From positions 14,870,896 to 14,934,895 of the forward strand of contig OZ024857.1 in the NCBI GenBank assembly GCA_964017155.1: DNA of 64,000 nt. Direction: 5' to 3'. Within the stretch, counting starts at the first letter, position 1. Each line of letters begins with the position of its first letter. Shown here piece after piece: positions 1 to 14,402 of the stretch. Made by a program: the position numbers and the translations under genes. The DNA comes from Oasisia sp. SBJ-2009 (Eukaryota; Annelida; Polychaeta; Sabellida; Siboglinidae). A model generated the notes under the pieces. It was given only the letters and a program-made list of their open reading frames with translations, was not told the DNA's origin and did no database searches.

Positions 1-827
1 CATACGATCTTAGGCTTGGTACTAATTATGGAAGAATTTCTTACCACAATAGTGTCCTTTGCTCTCATTCTACAAGTGTTTCCTGTTGCATTATTTCCAC
101 CGACTGCGACCTCAGTATACTGTCAACTAAAGCAGGTCACCCAGCAACAAGCTAATGCTCGCTGCACTCGGATGACCATTAAAACATGACTTACGACAGG
201 ATACAATCAGCCATTCATGACCTGATATGCCTGTAGTTACAATAGACTTCTCCATATGCTCTACATCCGTGTCAACTGTCATGGAACATAGCTGGTCTGA
301 GTTGACAACATTCATCAACGTCACACAGTCAGACAGTTTCACATGAACACTGAAGGATTTAGGAAAACTAACAAACAGAATGATATTACTGCGGCAAATG
401 CTAAACAAAGAAAAAACACCCCACAACAGGAGTTGTCAACATCAATAAAGTACCAAGGTTTTTCTTTTCATGGAGTTATACAAGATGAAAGAATTACTCC
501 CATGAAATTGACCCTCTGTCTCCAAACTGATATGGAATTTAGTACACACAATGGAGATAATGATGTGAGTAATGTGACTGTCTAGTGGCCTATACACCAC
601 TCACACACGAACAGCCAATTTTATGTCTCCATGCCTCAACAAAGAGTCGATATGGCAAAACAAATTACTTACTATGTCTTTAACGTATGCTGCGGGTCGG
701 GAATTGCCGGGAAATGATAAAATGGTTGATTTTTAATAAAGTGGATTTTCAGAACGAACCATGTATTCCACACGTGTTGCTAACTTTATTTCACTGAATT
801 CGTCCTAAAAGTATCAAAAAAAACGAT
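1..827. other. Left-edge spacer, no gene supported
   Basis: This stretch has only short open frames on both strands, none with a recognisable domain or exon-like composition. A good donor-like sequence (GTAAGTAAT) lies on the minus strand at about 664-672, so a 5' exon of a leftward gene is conceivable, but nothing else supports it. Confidence 0.4.
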
Positions 828-1485
828 TAAATATGTCGCTACCCAACTTGCTGCTAACGTCGTTATGGCGGATGGACTTTTAAATCGACGGAAACGGCCC
901 AACTTTCAGCGCGCTCAAACGTAAACATTGCTCCTTGCAACGCGGCCATGTTTGGTATCGTCTTGTTGGAAATGATCCCCTCCGTACGCTGCCGAAGTCA
1001 AAAGTCGACGACATCCGTACATAAATTAGTTATCGGCGTCGAAAGTGCCGTGAAACTATCCAATCACAAACTGTCTCAGCCGGTTGCTTGGCAGCCCGAC
1101 CTCACGCGAACCATATATGGTGATCACGGCCACGTAGCTAATTAAAATTGACCTTATGCAACGACGCCAGCCAATCACGGTGCGGCTTCAAGATGAATGA
1201 CCTGTATGTGTCATGGCGTCCGATCGACGAAAGATCCGTACGGTTTACCAATTTGAAAGAAAGAAACGATATAATAAACGCAAATAAGCTGAATGCGCGG
1301 GAGGTAGCATGAACAGCATGCATGATGCTGTTCAGTCGCGCAACTAACCCGCGGAAGCGGCAGCGAACGGGGAAAGAAATGCCGACGGCGACGTCGGGCT
1401 GGCCTTGCTACGGCCGCCGGCCGCCTTCGACCCGGGCTGTCACCGACAGCGGCGCTGGCGTCGCCGAAGTTTGTCGCTCTATCAG
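828..1485. promoter_or_regulatory. GC-rich, CpG-rich patch, possible promoter
   Basis: Base composition shifts here from AT-rich to GC-rich with many CpG dinucleotides, most strongly at 1330-1460. CCAAT-like motifs occur near 1058 and 1172. The patch could be a promoter or first exon for a gene to the left on the minus strand. No protein domain was recognised in any frame. Promoter identity is inference from composition alone. Confidence 0.3.
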
Positions 1486-1795
1486 TCGGAAGTTACATTT
1501 ATTTATTTATTACAGAAAATAATTTGACTGAATTTGTTTCATTCATATTAACCCAATGTGGAATTAATATAAAACGAAAGGTGGTACTGTTGTTGGATTT
1601 ACTTTTCTAGCATTATTTTGTTCTTATCAAATATGAGAAGTATTTTAGGTAATTAAATTTTTAAACAGTTTATTTAACATTAAATAATTAATTAAACATT
1701 AATTGTGGCAGCGTATGCTTATCATTTATTATATGTGTGCATGAAATTGACCAATTATTTAGTAATAGATGTATGTGTTTGTGTGTGTGTGTCTA

Positions 1796-1945
1796 TACTA
1801 TATATATATATATTATATATGATATAAATATGTGTATATATATTATATATATATATATAGGTCCTACATATATACATATATGTGTGTATATATATATACA
1901 TATATATATAATATACATATATATCAAATTTTATTTCATAAAAGA
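1796..1945. repeat. AT-dinucleotide-rich microsatellite cluster
   Basis: Interrupted runs of alternating TA and short TATG/CATA blocks. Open frames across it are repeat artefacts. Confidence 0.8.
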
Positions 1946-4900
1946 CAACATTACATAATAATACATATACAATGTATGAGTACGCTTGGCTAGTGATGAA
2001 TTTCTTCGCCGCCGCCGCTTGTGTAAACTATATATTTTTTCCATATATATATATATACTGAATATGGTTCACACACTTTCATTATATATTTACCACATGT
2101 TGCTGGTATGGAAAACAGTCATAATGCTGACTTTACACTGGTGATATTAAAAATATTTGATGTTCATTTGGTTTTTTGCCGTTTTCTCAAAACTTACTTT
2201 TCGACAATATTGCTATTTTGCGGGAGGTCTCCCGAAAAAAGTACCAAACCTAGGAGTCTGATTTTTTTAGCATGTATTCCCTATGGTACAGTGAGTGCAA
2301 TGATGCTTTTTAAACATGATAGCTTTTATATAAAGATTATTATTGATGACTGAAGTTGTTATAATATTTGGAAAAACGGAAAAAATTCTTCGCAATTTCT
2401 TTTTTATAATAAATATTGTAAGGAGTTGAACAAAAACAGCATCATTGCACACTACAACACTTCAGTGGATCATAACAGACAAAAAAGAAAGAAACATATG
2501 CACAGTTTTACTGCAAGACCTCCCGCAAAATCATGTGTAGCTATTTTCACAGAAAAGCCGGTTGCCATGGTTACGGTTATGCAAATGAGATGAAATTATA
2601 CAATTGGTCATCTTTTCCCACCAGAAACACATCCTGAAAGTTTTATAAAGATTGCTTCTCTGGTTGTTGAGATATCATCAAAATCCATTTCCCGACCAGT
2701 GTCCTACCTTAATACAAAAATACATGAATATAACCTTGCAATGTTTTGTAGGAGTATAACATTGATCATCCATTCTGCAAGGTAGCGTTTCACATTGATA
2801 TTATGAATGGTGGTAAAGATATCCTTTAGGTAAATTTAATTCTGTCATTCTCTGTGTAACATTTTCTTTAGTTGGAAAGTCACATGTAAAATCTTAACTG
2901 ACACTACACTGACATAACACAGTAACCATGTGTTCAAATTGTATTACTACGTTGGGCAACCCATTTTTAGGTTTTGGTACATCTGCCTGATATTTTCAGA
3001 TCCATGGACCCCTTTTTAACCCTAAAACTGATACATATATCCATCTGTTGATTAACATAACATACACACAAGAACAATGTCATAATAACATACTAATTAA
3101 TATGACTGCTCATGCAATGACATGTTACTAAAACCTGACAAACTACATCTGTCGTATAAAACCACAGGTGCTTGTTTACAAGGAACACATGCCAACTTTA
3201 CCTATTCACATGAGTAGAACAAGTTACAACAGAATGCATAATCACCATTTGTCTTCTGTAAACACCTCTCCAGCAACACATTCGATCAAACTCTATCTCT
3301 ACTTGACACATGTTAATACTATCCAAATTATGTAAATCTACTCTTAACCTTTAACTGTTCTGAATAACTAAAATTTCAATTAAATAATGATCCAGATTTT
3401 ATGGATTTAATTTAAAATTACGTGAATAAAAAGATTATGTTCCGACGAACAAAATCTTCTATCTTAAAAATGAGCCAGAATACACGTAGAGCCATTTTAT
3501 TATAACAACAAATATTTTACACCAGTTTGGTTTAAATATAGTGGCCGAAGAACAAACTGACCTTGAGCTACGTTTAGTCGTTTACACAAGGCAATATCAT
3601 CTCAGCAACAAGGTTAAATGTCTCTGCATGTGAACAGATTACAGCCTGATCGACCTGTGTAAACTACATGCTGCCACAACGCACCAGGATAATGTAGTTT
3701 GCAATAGAACTGATCCTGGTTTCAAACAATATGTAATGGCCATGGCCTTTTCTAATGATGTAATAACTGCCCCAATATTTTCACATCATGTGAATCTATC
3801 TATACACAGCAAGTATTTTTTGTCACATGCACATGCAAAACATTTCTAAATTACTATTTTTCAAACTGCATTGGTCAATAACAAAACTGAAATTTATTCA
3901 TGTAGGCAGATTTGTACTCATCATAGTACACACATCTGGAAATTAAATGACTCACATTTACTGCCAAAACAGAGCGGAAATGTATAAGCTGTATTTAGAT
4001 GAGATGTTGCAGTAATCAATATCCAATTAGTAAAGTACCGTTGTAATCACACAGAATAGATTATCCACTGCATGAGACTTACATAACAGAGAGGAGGAAA
4101 ACACCACTCAGTGGCCATCTGTCAGTCAGGTGACTTCTTTGTAGGAGCAGTCTCTGGAGAAATGTGACGTAATTAAAAAATGACTATAAAGCTTGTCTAG
4201 ATTATACAGATCCAAATATTATTTTGTTTTATATCAACCACTTATCAGTTATGCAAACAGGTTATCAAATAAATTGTAATTATTCATTCATAAATAAACA
4301 ATTGTTTTAGATATTTATTTACATTTTGTCTTCAGACTATTGGCTAGCACTAGAGAATGGTGCATGCAAGTACTATGAATGAAGTCCCTGCACAATAAAA
4401 CAGTGTAGATATGCAATTTGTCTTGTCTGTATTGAAATTAACAAGTCTGACAGTGGTGACTTGTAGTCGGTTTTTTTAATAAATTATAGAATGTTCAGTA
4501 GAATGTTAAAATTAACTGAACAATATTTTATGGTTTTAATATGTGCTCTTGTAACATGCAATTAATAGTTCTATAAATTATCACAATTCTAGTCGTGGTA
4601 TTCATTAGAAGTGCCATTTCTTAATGTCAGTTAAGAGCTTAATATTGGTTGAAATGATGTGTAATTTACCAAACTGAGTGACACGGTTATGTGCTGATGG
4701 GTGATATCCACAGGGATTCCAACCAACCATAATTATTCATGAAAACTGAGATGAAAGGCAATAAACAACTAACAGGTGCCATGAAGTGCAATTAAAATGA
4801 AAAGCATTATTGTGTCTACTGATGCCTTCTTCTTGTGGTATTAATGTTTGCAGACATTAAAATATCACTCTCAACCATAGTGACTTCTCAGACTCAGCAA

Positions 4901-5990
4901 GTCTGAATTGTGCCAAATAATACTTACAGGGTGGCAAATCAATCAAACGCAATAGCTGTATAGTCCTGAAGAATAGTATGGGGGCAAATTGGTCAAACAT
5001 ATTAATAGTAGTGCTGAAAAATAGTTGCAAAATAGGTGTCAATTAGATGGAGCCACATGACAATGATGACATTTTAATATGATATATTTAAGAAAGATCC
5101 ATGGACTATAAAATATGTTCTGCCAGTACAACTTTCTAGTTATAGCGCCCAATAAAGTGCATATGGTGGTATTTTTCATAAAGTAAACAAGCATACCAGG
5201 AGGTATATTTTGCACACAATAGTATAAAGCTAGCAATTACCATGACAATAAAATGAAGCTTTCCATCCTTGTTGAAATAGTCAGGAGGAAACTATAAGTA
5301 TTACATAACTCATACTGGTAATTTATTACTCTCATAAAACTGGATATTCAGCTAATAAGTACACCAATTAAAGATGATTAAACCTGCAAGTGTAAAGAAA
5401 TGTAATAAAATTAACTAAATTTTCTTTCTGAGAAAAGGTTAAACGTTTTAAAATATCTGAGTAGGTAAAATAATAATATAGGCAACGTACTATATAAATA
5501 TTTAAAAGGTTAATGTCTTAGTTAAGTCTGTATTTTTAATCTTAATCCAAAATAATTAATAAATTTAATATTATAGCATCAGATCCTGGGTGCAGAACAG
5601 TTTCGCAAAACTCTTTACCTGAAAAGAGGTCACTTCTAAAACAGCATGTGTACATATTAACATTGTCTGAATACAAATTGTACAGACTGACACATTGTGT
5701 CAACCACAGGACGGGTGCTAAACTGGGAGGGGTTTCGCCGGGGTGTTACCCGTTCGGACTGGCCTGTCACAACTTGGTCAATCCATTATGTTAAACAACG
5801 TTTACATACCATTCAGATAAATACAAAGACAACGTACGTGAAGTACACTGTCTATGCTGTTACATATTCAGAACATATACCACACAATTCAACAGAAATA
5901 ACTCTTCGTACCTGTATTCAAATCGGCAATGTCCCACTTGAAACTTTCTTACAATGCGCCATTTTGCTTTCAGCGTACGCTTCAGGTTCC
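1946..5990. other. AT-rich intergenic stretch with an inverted-repeat pair near its start
   Basis: About 4 kb of AT-rich sequence upstream of the aminopeptidase gene. Apart from the inverted repeat at 2215-2531, which is listed separately, I see only short chance open frames and no coding signature, tRNA or recognisable transposon protein. Confidence 0.5.
2215..2531. mobile_element. Possible small inverted-repeat element
   Basis: A 16-base motif, ATTTTGCGGGAGGTCT, at 2215-2230 recurs as its exact reverse complement at 2516-2531. The interior is AT-rich and non-coding. Such paired arms are typical of MITEs, but flanking target duplications were not evident and the true ends may lie further out. 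Confidence 0.35.
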
Positions 5991-6323
5991 CGGATGTAGC
6001 CTCGCTTTCAATAGCGTCGGCGGCCGGTCACACGTGTGTCTACAAAAATGAAGTCCAGCTGCTAGTCAATGTTTGTTTCGTCTATTTTGTTGCATAATCC
6101 ACGCACTGTATTACGCGTGAAAAGTAGAATTGGTAATAAACCCGTGCGGCTGAATACCAATTGGTGGTTATCTGGATTAGCAAAGTTTTTTCTGATTGAA
6201 AGTAGCTTTGCTATCGCGAGTGGCCACTTTCTGTGCACTGCCGGTGTCACTAGTGGTTGTCAACGTTCCGCGTCACTTTGGTCTGCTTCGGCTTGGTTTG
6301 ACCAAACGCGTTCGATTTGTAAA
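5991..6323 (+). promoter_or_regulatory. 5' flank / 5' leader of the aminopeptidase gene
   Basis: The sequence just upstream of the first coding exon is relatively GC-rich and contains an E-box-like CACGTG near 6032. The reading frame of exon 1 stays open upstream to an ATG at 6069, which would add 85 residues. The ATG at 6324 was preferred because similarity to the family begins immediately after it. Promoter assignment is positional inference. Confidence 0.35.
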
Positions 6324-9300
6324 ATGTGTGACAAGAAAGCATTCCAGCGACTATCGCAGGATGTGGTGCCGTGCAATTACGCCTTGCGGCTGACGCCCGA
6401 TCTTAAAGCTTTCACGTTTGAAGGGAAGGAACTCATTTCCGTCAAGGTAATTTGTTACCAGAAATACCAGTCAAAAAAGGGCGGAGTCGATCTTGTGATT
6501 CTTGACCTTTGGCGTTTTCGTCTTGTGCTACGAGTTTTAGTTAGGTTGTGATCATGACATATGTTTAATTAACTAACCAGAGGTTGCATTTGAATTTTCG
6601 AATTCATAGAATTTATACGAATTGTTATTTAAAATTTGTTAAATTCTAGATTTATATAAGTACGTACGCCACTAATGATGGTCTAATCGTAATATAATGC
6701 AAGTCTAAACTCGTTAATTATATTGCTTGTTTTCAGTTTGACAATTTAGTAGTTAGCTTTACGAAGTATATACAGATTGTGTTATCAGTTGAAAACATGG
6801 ACCATGAGGCATGACTGTCATGGAACCTTGGTCTTGGACAAATAAAAATATCTAATAGGCCAAAATAATCACTGTCTAATTGTAGGGTCGGTAACTATAG
6901 ACATAGTCTAGAAGTGGAACTCCAAGATCTTTGCATGGCAATCTGTTTGGTTTACAGATTGCTGCCAAACTTCTCAGTTCTCATATATCTGCTATACATA
7001 CATACATACATACATACATACATACATACATACATACATACATACATACATACATACATACATACATACATACATACATACATACATACATACATACATA
7101 CATACATACATACATACATACATACATACATACATACATACATACATACATACATACATACATACATACATACATACATACATACATACATACATACATA
7201 CATACATACATACATACATACATACATACATACATACATACATACATACATACATACATACATACATACATACATTTTCAAAATAAAAAAAATAAGTTAA
7301 CATGATTTACAAACTTAATGTATTTGTAGTGAACATTCTTCAGGATCATACGTTTTTATAGAATTTGTTTGGGACATACAACTATGATATTTTTACCTCA
7401 TAGTTGTAAAGATTTTTTCATAAATGTCTTCAACTTCTTTAGCAAGCTTTTCATATGACATCATCGTACATGTGGTTGCCACATGTCCCTTAAAATTCAG
7501 AATATTCTGTGATTAAAAAGACAAATTTTGTCTCTTATAAAGGAAATGGGAGCTGGTCCTTTTTTCATGTGGAAGGTGACAGTTCTAGGTGTATATATAT
7601 ATATATAGAGAGTTCATAATTTTCCTTGTATCGATTGATTGGATGTTTGGCCTTCCTAATCCATATCCTAATCCATAGAAATCTATCGCCATACTCCCCC
7701 AGTCTTCCTGTGTACAAAGGGAAGGCCACAGTCATTGTGGAAATGAAAGAACAACAGGACAAAACAATATTGCAAAATTACCAAATAACGTATACAAAAC
7801 AAAAGAAGGACCCAACTAGAAAGCACAGAGCCTGATTGATCAAATTGTAAATCCCTTGGAGAAGGAAGGGATGATCACAAAGGATCAGTACTGCTACTTG
7901 TATTAGATGCTTGAAAAGATATCACACACATAAAGCTTTACGGTACCAAAGATCTATAAGGAGGGTGTACAACTCAGAACGTAACATAGAGACTACCCAG
8001 ATTCCAGATTTGGCCAACTGCAAGCCTGCAACTGCTCATGGAAAAAAATAAACATCACACAATTTAAATGGTGAAAGAAAAGAGCTAAAAACAGAACATG
8101 GTGAAGTATTCATGTCATACGAATTAAACAATATTGTGTCACTATTCACAAAGACACCCATCAGAGAAGCAAGAGGTGACACCACGTAATTTTATGACAA
8201 CAAATTCTTATGACTGAGCTTCAGTTTAATACAAATACTTTTTAGTGTCCTAATTTCCTAAATCACTTAGCCAAAATATACACCTGTTGGGATAAAATTA
8301 ATAATGTTTACAACATTACTTGATAATCACTATTTAAACCATGTGAGATGTGTTTTCCAACAAGGAAATAACAACATTATAACTCACATTGAGCAGTCAT
8401 GTTAGTAGCTAATCAGAAAACTGGTTTATGTTAATATTTTGGACAAATGTGTGAAACTGTAGTTAGTACTCTAGTTGATTAAACCTTTGCAGTTGTTGTA
8501 ATGAGTTATGTGTTGCATGTTAATTAGGTGCAAAAGGCAACAGCATGTATCACTCTCAACTCGGCAGACATCAAGGTGAAAAGTGTCCAGTATAAGGGTG
8601 GAAAACAAGGTAAGTTTGTTGAAAACAAGGTATGTTTGTTGAAAACAAGGTATGTTTGAGGCTGTGAATTCTGTCATATATAGTGTCAGTTTATTGCACA
8701 CAAAAATAGATTGAGGACGGAGCATTTCTTAAAGGGATACTCCAGTCAGTGAAAGGTTCACAGTATTAATTTACATATGTATACTATATTGGTTGTGCCT
8801 AGTAACTGTGCACAAAAATCGTTAATAAACAGTTAGTTGTAGTTTAATGGTACCAAAAACATGCTCTCTTAGATTCAGGGTGCTGCCATCTTGAGACTTA
8901 TGCGCCAGTGACGTAAGCTAAATCGTTTACGTCACTGGCGCATTGTTGAAAATGCAAGGATTTGCGGAATCTTCGCTAACAATTGTGATTGTGACGTAAG
9001 CAATCCACGATGTACTGGATACATCAAATACCACTGGACAGTCATAGGATGTTCGAACGTGCATGCGCCAGTGACGTAAGCGGTTTACGTCGCTGGCGCA
9101 TAAGTATCAAGATGGCAGCAGTCCTTAATCCAACGTGGAGTGTTTCTGATCTATTTATACTATAATTAATTGTTTATTGATGATCTTTGTGCACAATTAC
9201 TATGCACAACCAATATATTATACAGATCTACAGATGTAAGTAAATGGTGTGAATATCACTGATTGGAGTATCCCTTTAACATAAGTCTATTTTATAGTTT

Positions 9301-12300
9301 GAATATGGCGTTCAATACGCTAGTGTAACGTGACTAAATTATCCATAATAAATTTGACTGACATGAAGTAAACAATTGGGAATGAGTAGAGTCAACTTAT
9401 GCAAAACACAGCTTAAAGGACAAAAAAAGGCTACGGCTTCGTGTCATACACCTAATAGAGTTTATACAAAGTAACACTTTCCACATATACTCAATTTTTT
9501 AACGTCAGCGGTTTACTCAGAATGTGACTTTAAAGTCTAAAATTCTAACGAGATCCACGATGGTCTAGACGCTGCCATAGGTGAAGGGTTCATTTGGCTT
9601 GGCCATTCAGCACGCAGCATTCTGTATCTCGGTCAGCTTCCGGCGATGTCGTTAAGGGTCAACAACTTCGAGTCTTCGACAGTTCGTTCAGTTGGCGTGA
9701 CATCTAGCAGCTGCTTATAGACGTATATCTAAATCTGTGGTTAAATCTATGGTAAACTTTAGTAATTATGCCTTCGTGTTCGGCATACGGTTGCAATAAT
9801 AGTTGAAACAACCGGTAGTATTGAAGCAATGGATTCACGTTGGTGATTTGCGGGCGTACTGTTTGTCACTTTGCTCGGTCCATTTTGAGGAGAAATGCTT
9901 TGATGTAGACATGTATCATCAGTTGATGGGATGATTTCAGCGATAACAATAATAGACAACTTTATATTTACCGTCATCAGCATGTTACGCGCGTTGCCGA
10001 GTTGCAGCCATTTCATGACAACAGCCAAACCCTATGCAGGGAATCTACGTGGAGAGCGCCTCGATCACCGTCGTGACGTCATTCTTCGTCTAAGATGGGG
10101 TAGCGCATAGAATTTGGATGGCTGGGTGTTAAAAAATATTTTTCTGGTAAACCACTGGCGTTAAAAAATTGAGTATATGTGGAAATTGTTACTTTATATT
10201 AACTCTATTAGGTGTATGCCACGTAAAAGTTAACTTTGTTTGTCCTTTAATACAGATGATCTGGTGTGCATGATATTGTTGTGTACATGTCTGTATCCGG
10301 TTAACATCACTCTTGTAGAATTTAAAGATGAGGTGAAAGTGGATTACTCCAGTGAAGATGAAACTGTGACCTTCAACTTCCCAGATGTCTTGCAGGTATT
10401 GTTAACTTGTGCCTTGTAGCGAGTTCACTGTGTTGCAATAATTTGTACAGCAGACAGCTGTGTTAGTTATGCAGTATAAAACTAATAATTTTTTTTATTT
10501 CATCATACTTGCCAAAAAATGGCTAGTCAGTCAGAAAATTATATTATATGGCCAATAGCCACAAACAACAATTAGGATCCATCCACTGTTACCTTTGTAA
10601 ATCATCACCAGGAAAATTATGATTGGTTGTGAAGTGTGAATTCGTGAAGTGTTTCAAGCGCATTTCCATGGGAAGAATGGGACAAGTTTAATGACTTTAA
10701 ATGTTAAACGTATCACTGTGTTAGATCTTTCATGCGGTAGCAACAAATATTCAGTAGTCGCTTGCGTGTACACACAGTGACAATGTTTACAGAATGCTCC
10801 GACTTTATTAAATAGCACACCAGATCAGTACATAATCCAGAAATATTTGTTTTCAGAAAAAATTAGCAGTGTTTCATGAATTTTGTACACGATGTCAATT
10901 GAATTTATTAGTCTGTTCCCAATGCCTATTAGTTTTCTTGATTCTTGACATTGACAGTAAGAAAGGTCTGCTGATGTTGTGTAACCCCCAGTTTTGTTGT
11001 CTTCTGTAGCCGGGCGAGGGCGTCGTCACGGTTGACTTCACGGGGGAACTCAACGACAAGATGAAGGGGTTCTACCGTAGCAAGTACACAACGCCTGATG
11101 GCAAGGACAGATATGCAGCAGTCACTCAGTTTGAGGTGAGACTTGACGAGAAATGTCACGAGGCCAGCGGGTGGACTCAAACGGGTTTGCAAGGGAATTG
11201 ATAAAAGTGAAGGGAATTGTAAAAGGTAAACATGACTTTTTACAGGTGAAATTTAAATCTTTAAATTTCTCTTTTTTAAATTTGTAATTTGATTGACTCT
11301 GCAGTGAATAAAGTTCACATTTACATATAGATATGTGCATACACGCACACACGCATACATACACATGGAATCACTACTGGTGAAGGTTCTTCAGGTGTAA
11401 CTCCAACGATGATAAGAAAGAATTGGCAGCCGTATCCATCCCTCTCATTTCCTTGCAATGTGCATGTTTGAAACTATTGTAGGCGACAGACGCACGCCGT
11501 GCGTTCCCATGCTGGGATGAGCCGGCCATGAAGGCTACTTTTGACATTACACTGGACGTTCCCCAGGATCGCATTGCTCTCAGCAACATGGTGAGTTGAC
11601 AGAGAAGACTGTTACACTGTGAACACGTGGCTTAATGTGCCACTGGTGGATAACTCTGGGTCTGTCTGCCAGTAATGTCATAATCTACTAGAAGCATCCA
11701 TCTATTTATGTTGGATTCCGTGTGAACAGCGTCAGGTGACACAACTTGGTTCAACATTTGTATAGCTTTTAAATATAAACATACAGGTATTTTTTACAAC
11801 ACTCCATATGTTTTCTACAATTTTTGTAAATTGCTTAACCCATTTTATCCTGAACCTAGTGCTAGCCTGATCATTTCCTCAAATCAGTCTGTTTCGCCAA
11901 GAAGGAGGCAACATGTCAATGAGCAAGTTGAGTTTATTTTATGCATTACTCTCTGCTGAAAACAAACATATACAACTTGTCCACATATCTTGGATAATAA
12001 TCTCATTATGTAATTTTTTTTATAATACCCCCATGTCCGTCGATTGAATCGCCAACGTTTGACACCGGTGAACGGAATTATGCGAATTTGTGAAATATGT
12101 TCTGTCAACGATGTATAATTTTGTGGCTTATATCTTATAACTAATAAAGAAGTACCCTAAAGTAACACCCTTGGTCAACATTTCAACGTCACTTTATTGA
12201 TGAAGTAGTTACTGTCATTGGAAATAATCTTAACTTTGTTGGCGCCAAAAAAACCTGGCGAGGTGGGCGAAAATGGATGCCGTTGTCGGTCGACCCCACT

Positions 12301-14367
12301 TCGATGGCTTCAAAGTATGTCTTCACGGACAAATATCGCATTAAATACCATAACCGTCCATCTTATATCGTCTATCCATTTGTCTGCCTTCTTGTCATCA
12401 CCAGTATGAGGTAAATTTAATGGAGTTATCCTTCAAAATACGTCAACATTTAACGGTCTTCGCGACTCGACGCCATCTTTGATTTCACTTTAACTTGGGG
12501 GTGCCAACTTTGTACGGCAAATACCCAAAGAACGGCACTGATTGGTTGGAAAATATGGGTTTCCTAGTGATCCCGATATACTGACGTCATTCGGTGTTAA
12601 CCAGCCAATGGGATTCCAAAACGTCAGAGTGCGGGGAAGCCGTGCCAAGTGCAAACTACGACTAGAATCGTATTCCGGATAAAATGGGTTAAAAATCAGT
12701 GATAATGTTACAAAGATAAATTGCAGTAAAACAATTGCAGTGTTAGTTTGCTCGTCTGATTGAGAATGACCCTTAAAATTAAAATAATTGGAGCTGGTCT
12801 TTGTGACTCTTGATATCTAACCCTATGGCGAACACTGATATAAATAATTAAGTGAAATAAACTAGTTAAGTATATATCTTAAAATACGTTAAATTAATTA
12901 ATTAATTCAATAAAATAAATATGTTAAATGCAGTATACGAAATTTACTTTACTGTTTGTGATCACAATTCTAAAAATAAACTTCTATCCCTCCACCCACA
13001 GCCAGTGAAGGTGGAGAAGGAGGTGGGAGAGAGGAGGGTGGTGGAGTACGAGAGGACCCCCATCATGTCCACCTACCTCCTGGCCTTCGTCGTGGGCGAG
13101 TACGACTATGTGGAGGCCAAAGATGCGGACGGGGTGCTGGTGAGGGTGTACACCCCAACGGGGAAGAAGGAGCAGGGGGAGTTTGCACTCCAGGTAAGTC
13201 ATCGTTTTCCCAATGTTTTTCTGCCATTTTTTCATGCATGAAACTATTATATTAATGCTGCTACAGCTAAACAAGGTGGGGAGGGATGAAAGTGTCTTGT
13301 CCTGTAGTGTAATGTAAATTAAGACACCACGCCCCATTTAAGACACCACACCCCATTGTCGGGGTACCTTCAAGAGTGTCCCGGTTGTGTGTAATTTAGA
13401 CCACAGTAATTGGAAGACCATCATGGTGATTTGATTATGATTCTACTTTCCCGCTCATGCACTAAGGTGTCATTAGGCTCTTGCAAATTGGTGAATTTCC
13501 TGGACATGTGCAGGAAGCTGACCACTTCATGGCCTAGGAATCCAGTGCCTGGACATGGTGACCTTACGTAGGCAACCATTCAGTTTGTTGTTGCAGTGAG
13601 AATTTTAACAGTTCTTCACATTGAAAAGTGAATTAAGTTAAGCGCTCCTGCAATTAAGTGATGCAGTCATAAACAGTGACTACAGTTGCATGTAATAATA
13701 AAAAGAACAGCACAAATCTAGACAAAAGTCCTTTCAGAAGTGCTATGAATATGAGCAGCATATCGTCTGCATTGAGCCAGTGTAGACCAGGTAGGCATCA
13801 CCTGTAATTATGCCTTACTTGTCTCATTTCAGGTGGCAGTGAAAACACTGCCATTCTACAAAGACTATTTCAAGATAGCCTACCCCCTGCCAAAGATGGA
13901 CCTCATAGCCCTGGCTGACTTTGCCTCGGGTAGGCGCATCTACACTAGTATTGCTGTCATTTAAACAAATATTGCTGAGTAATGTAGTAAAGATTTTGTG
14001 GTCTCGATACCCCAAGGATCCCACAGAGCATCCTCATCTCTGTCATGGAAATTTTCTTCACGTTGCCAGTTTTCATTGCCCAACATTCACTCCCATATGT
14101 TAGGGCAGGTATAATGATAACCTCATGCACCTTTGATATCAGTTTTAGGGGCATCTTCTTATCATATAGGATCCCGGTCAATTTCCACCAGCTTGACCAT
14201 GCAGCTGGCACTCGTAGGTCCACATCATTGTCGAGTGTTCCGTCTTTATTTATTACTGATCCTAGGTACTTGAAATGGTCTACGTTCCTCAGGGCTTCTC
14301 TGTTCAGCGGTTTTCTTTGTTGTCAGATATACTGTTTTTGCCATGTTACTCTTCAGACCACTGTGTG

Positions 14368-14402
<35 letters not shown>

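Noticed and set aside
6914..7305. Five overlapping open frames of 96-128 codons on both strands
   Set aside because: They are translations of the (CATA)n microsatellite with periodic Tyr-Ile-His-Thr or Met-Tyr-Val-Cys sequence.
12984..13337. Minus-strand open frame of 117 codons
   Set aside because: Shadow of aminopeptidase exon 6, which has the conserved protein and both splice sites on the plus strand.
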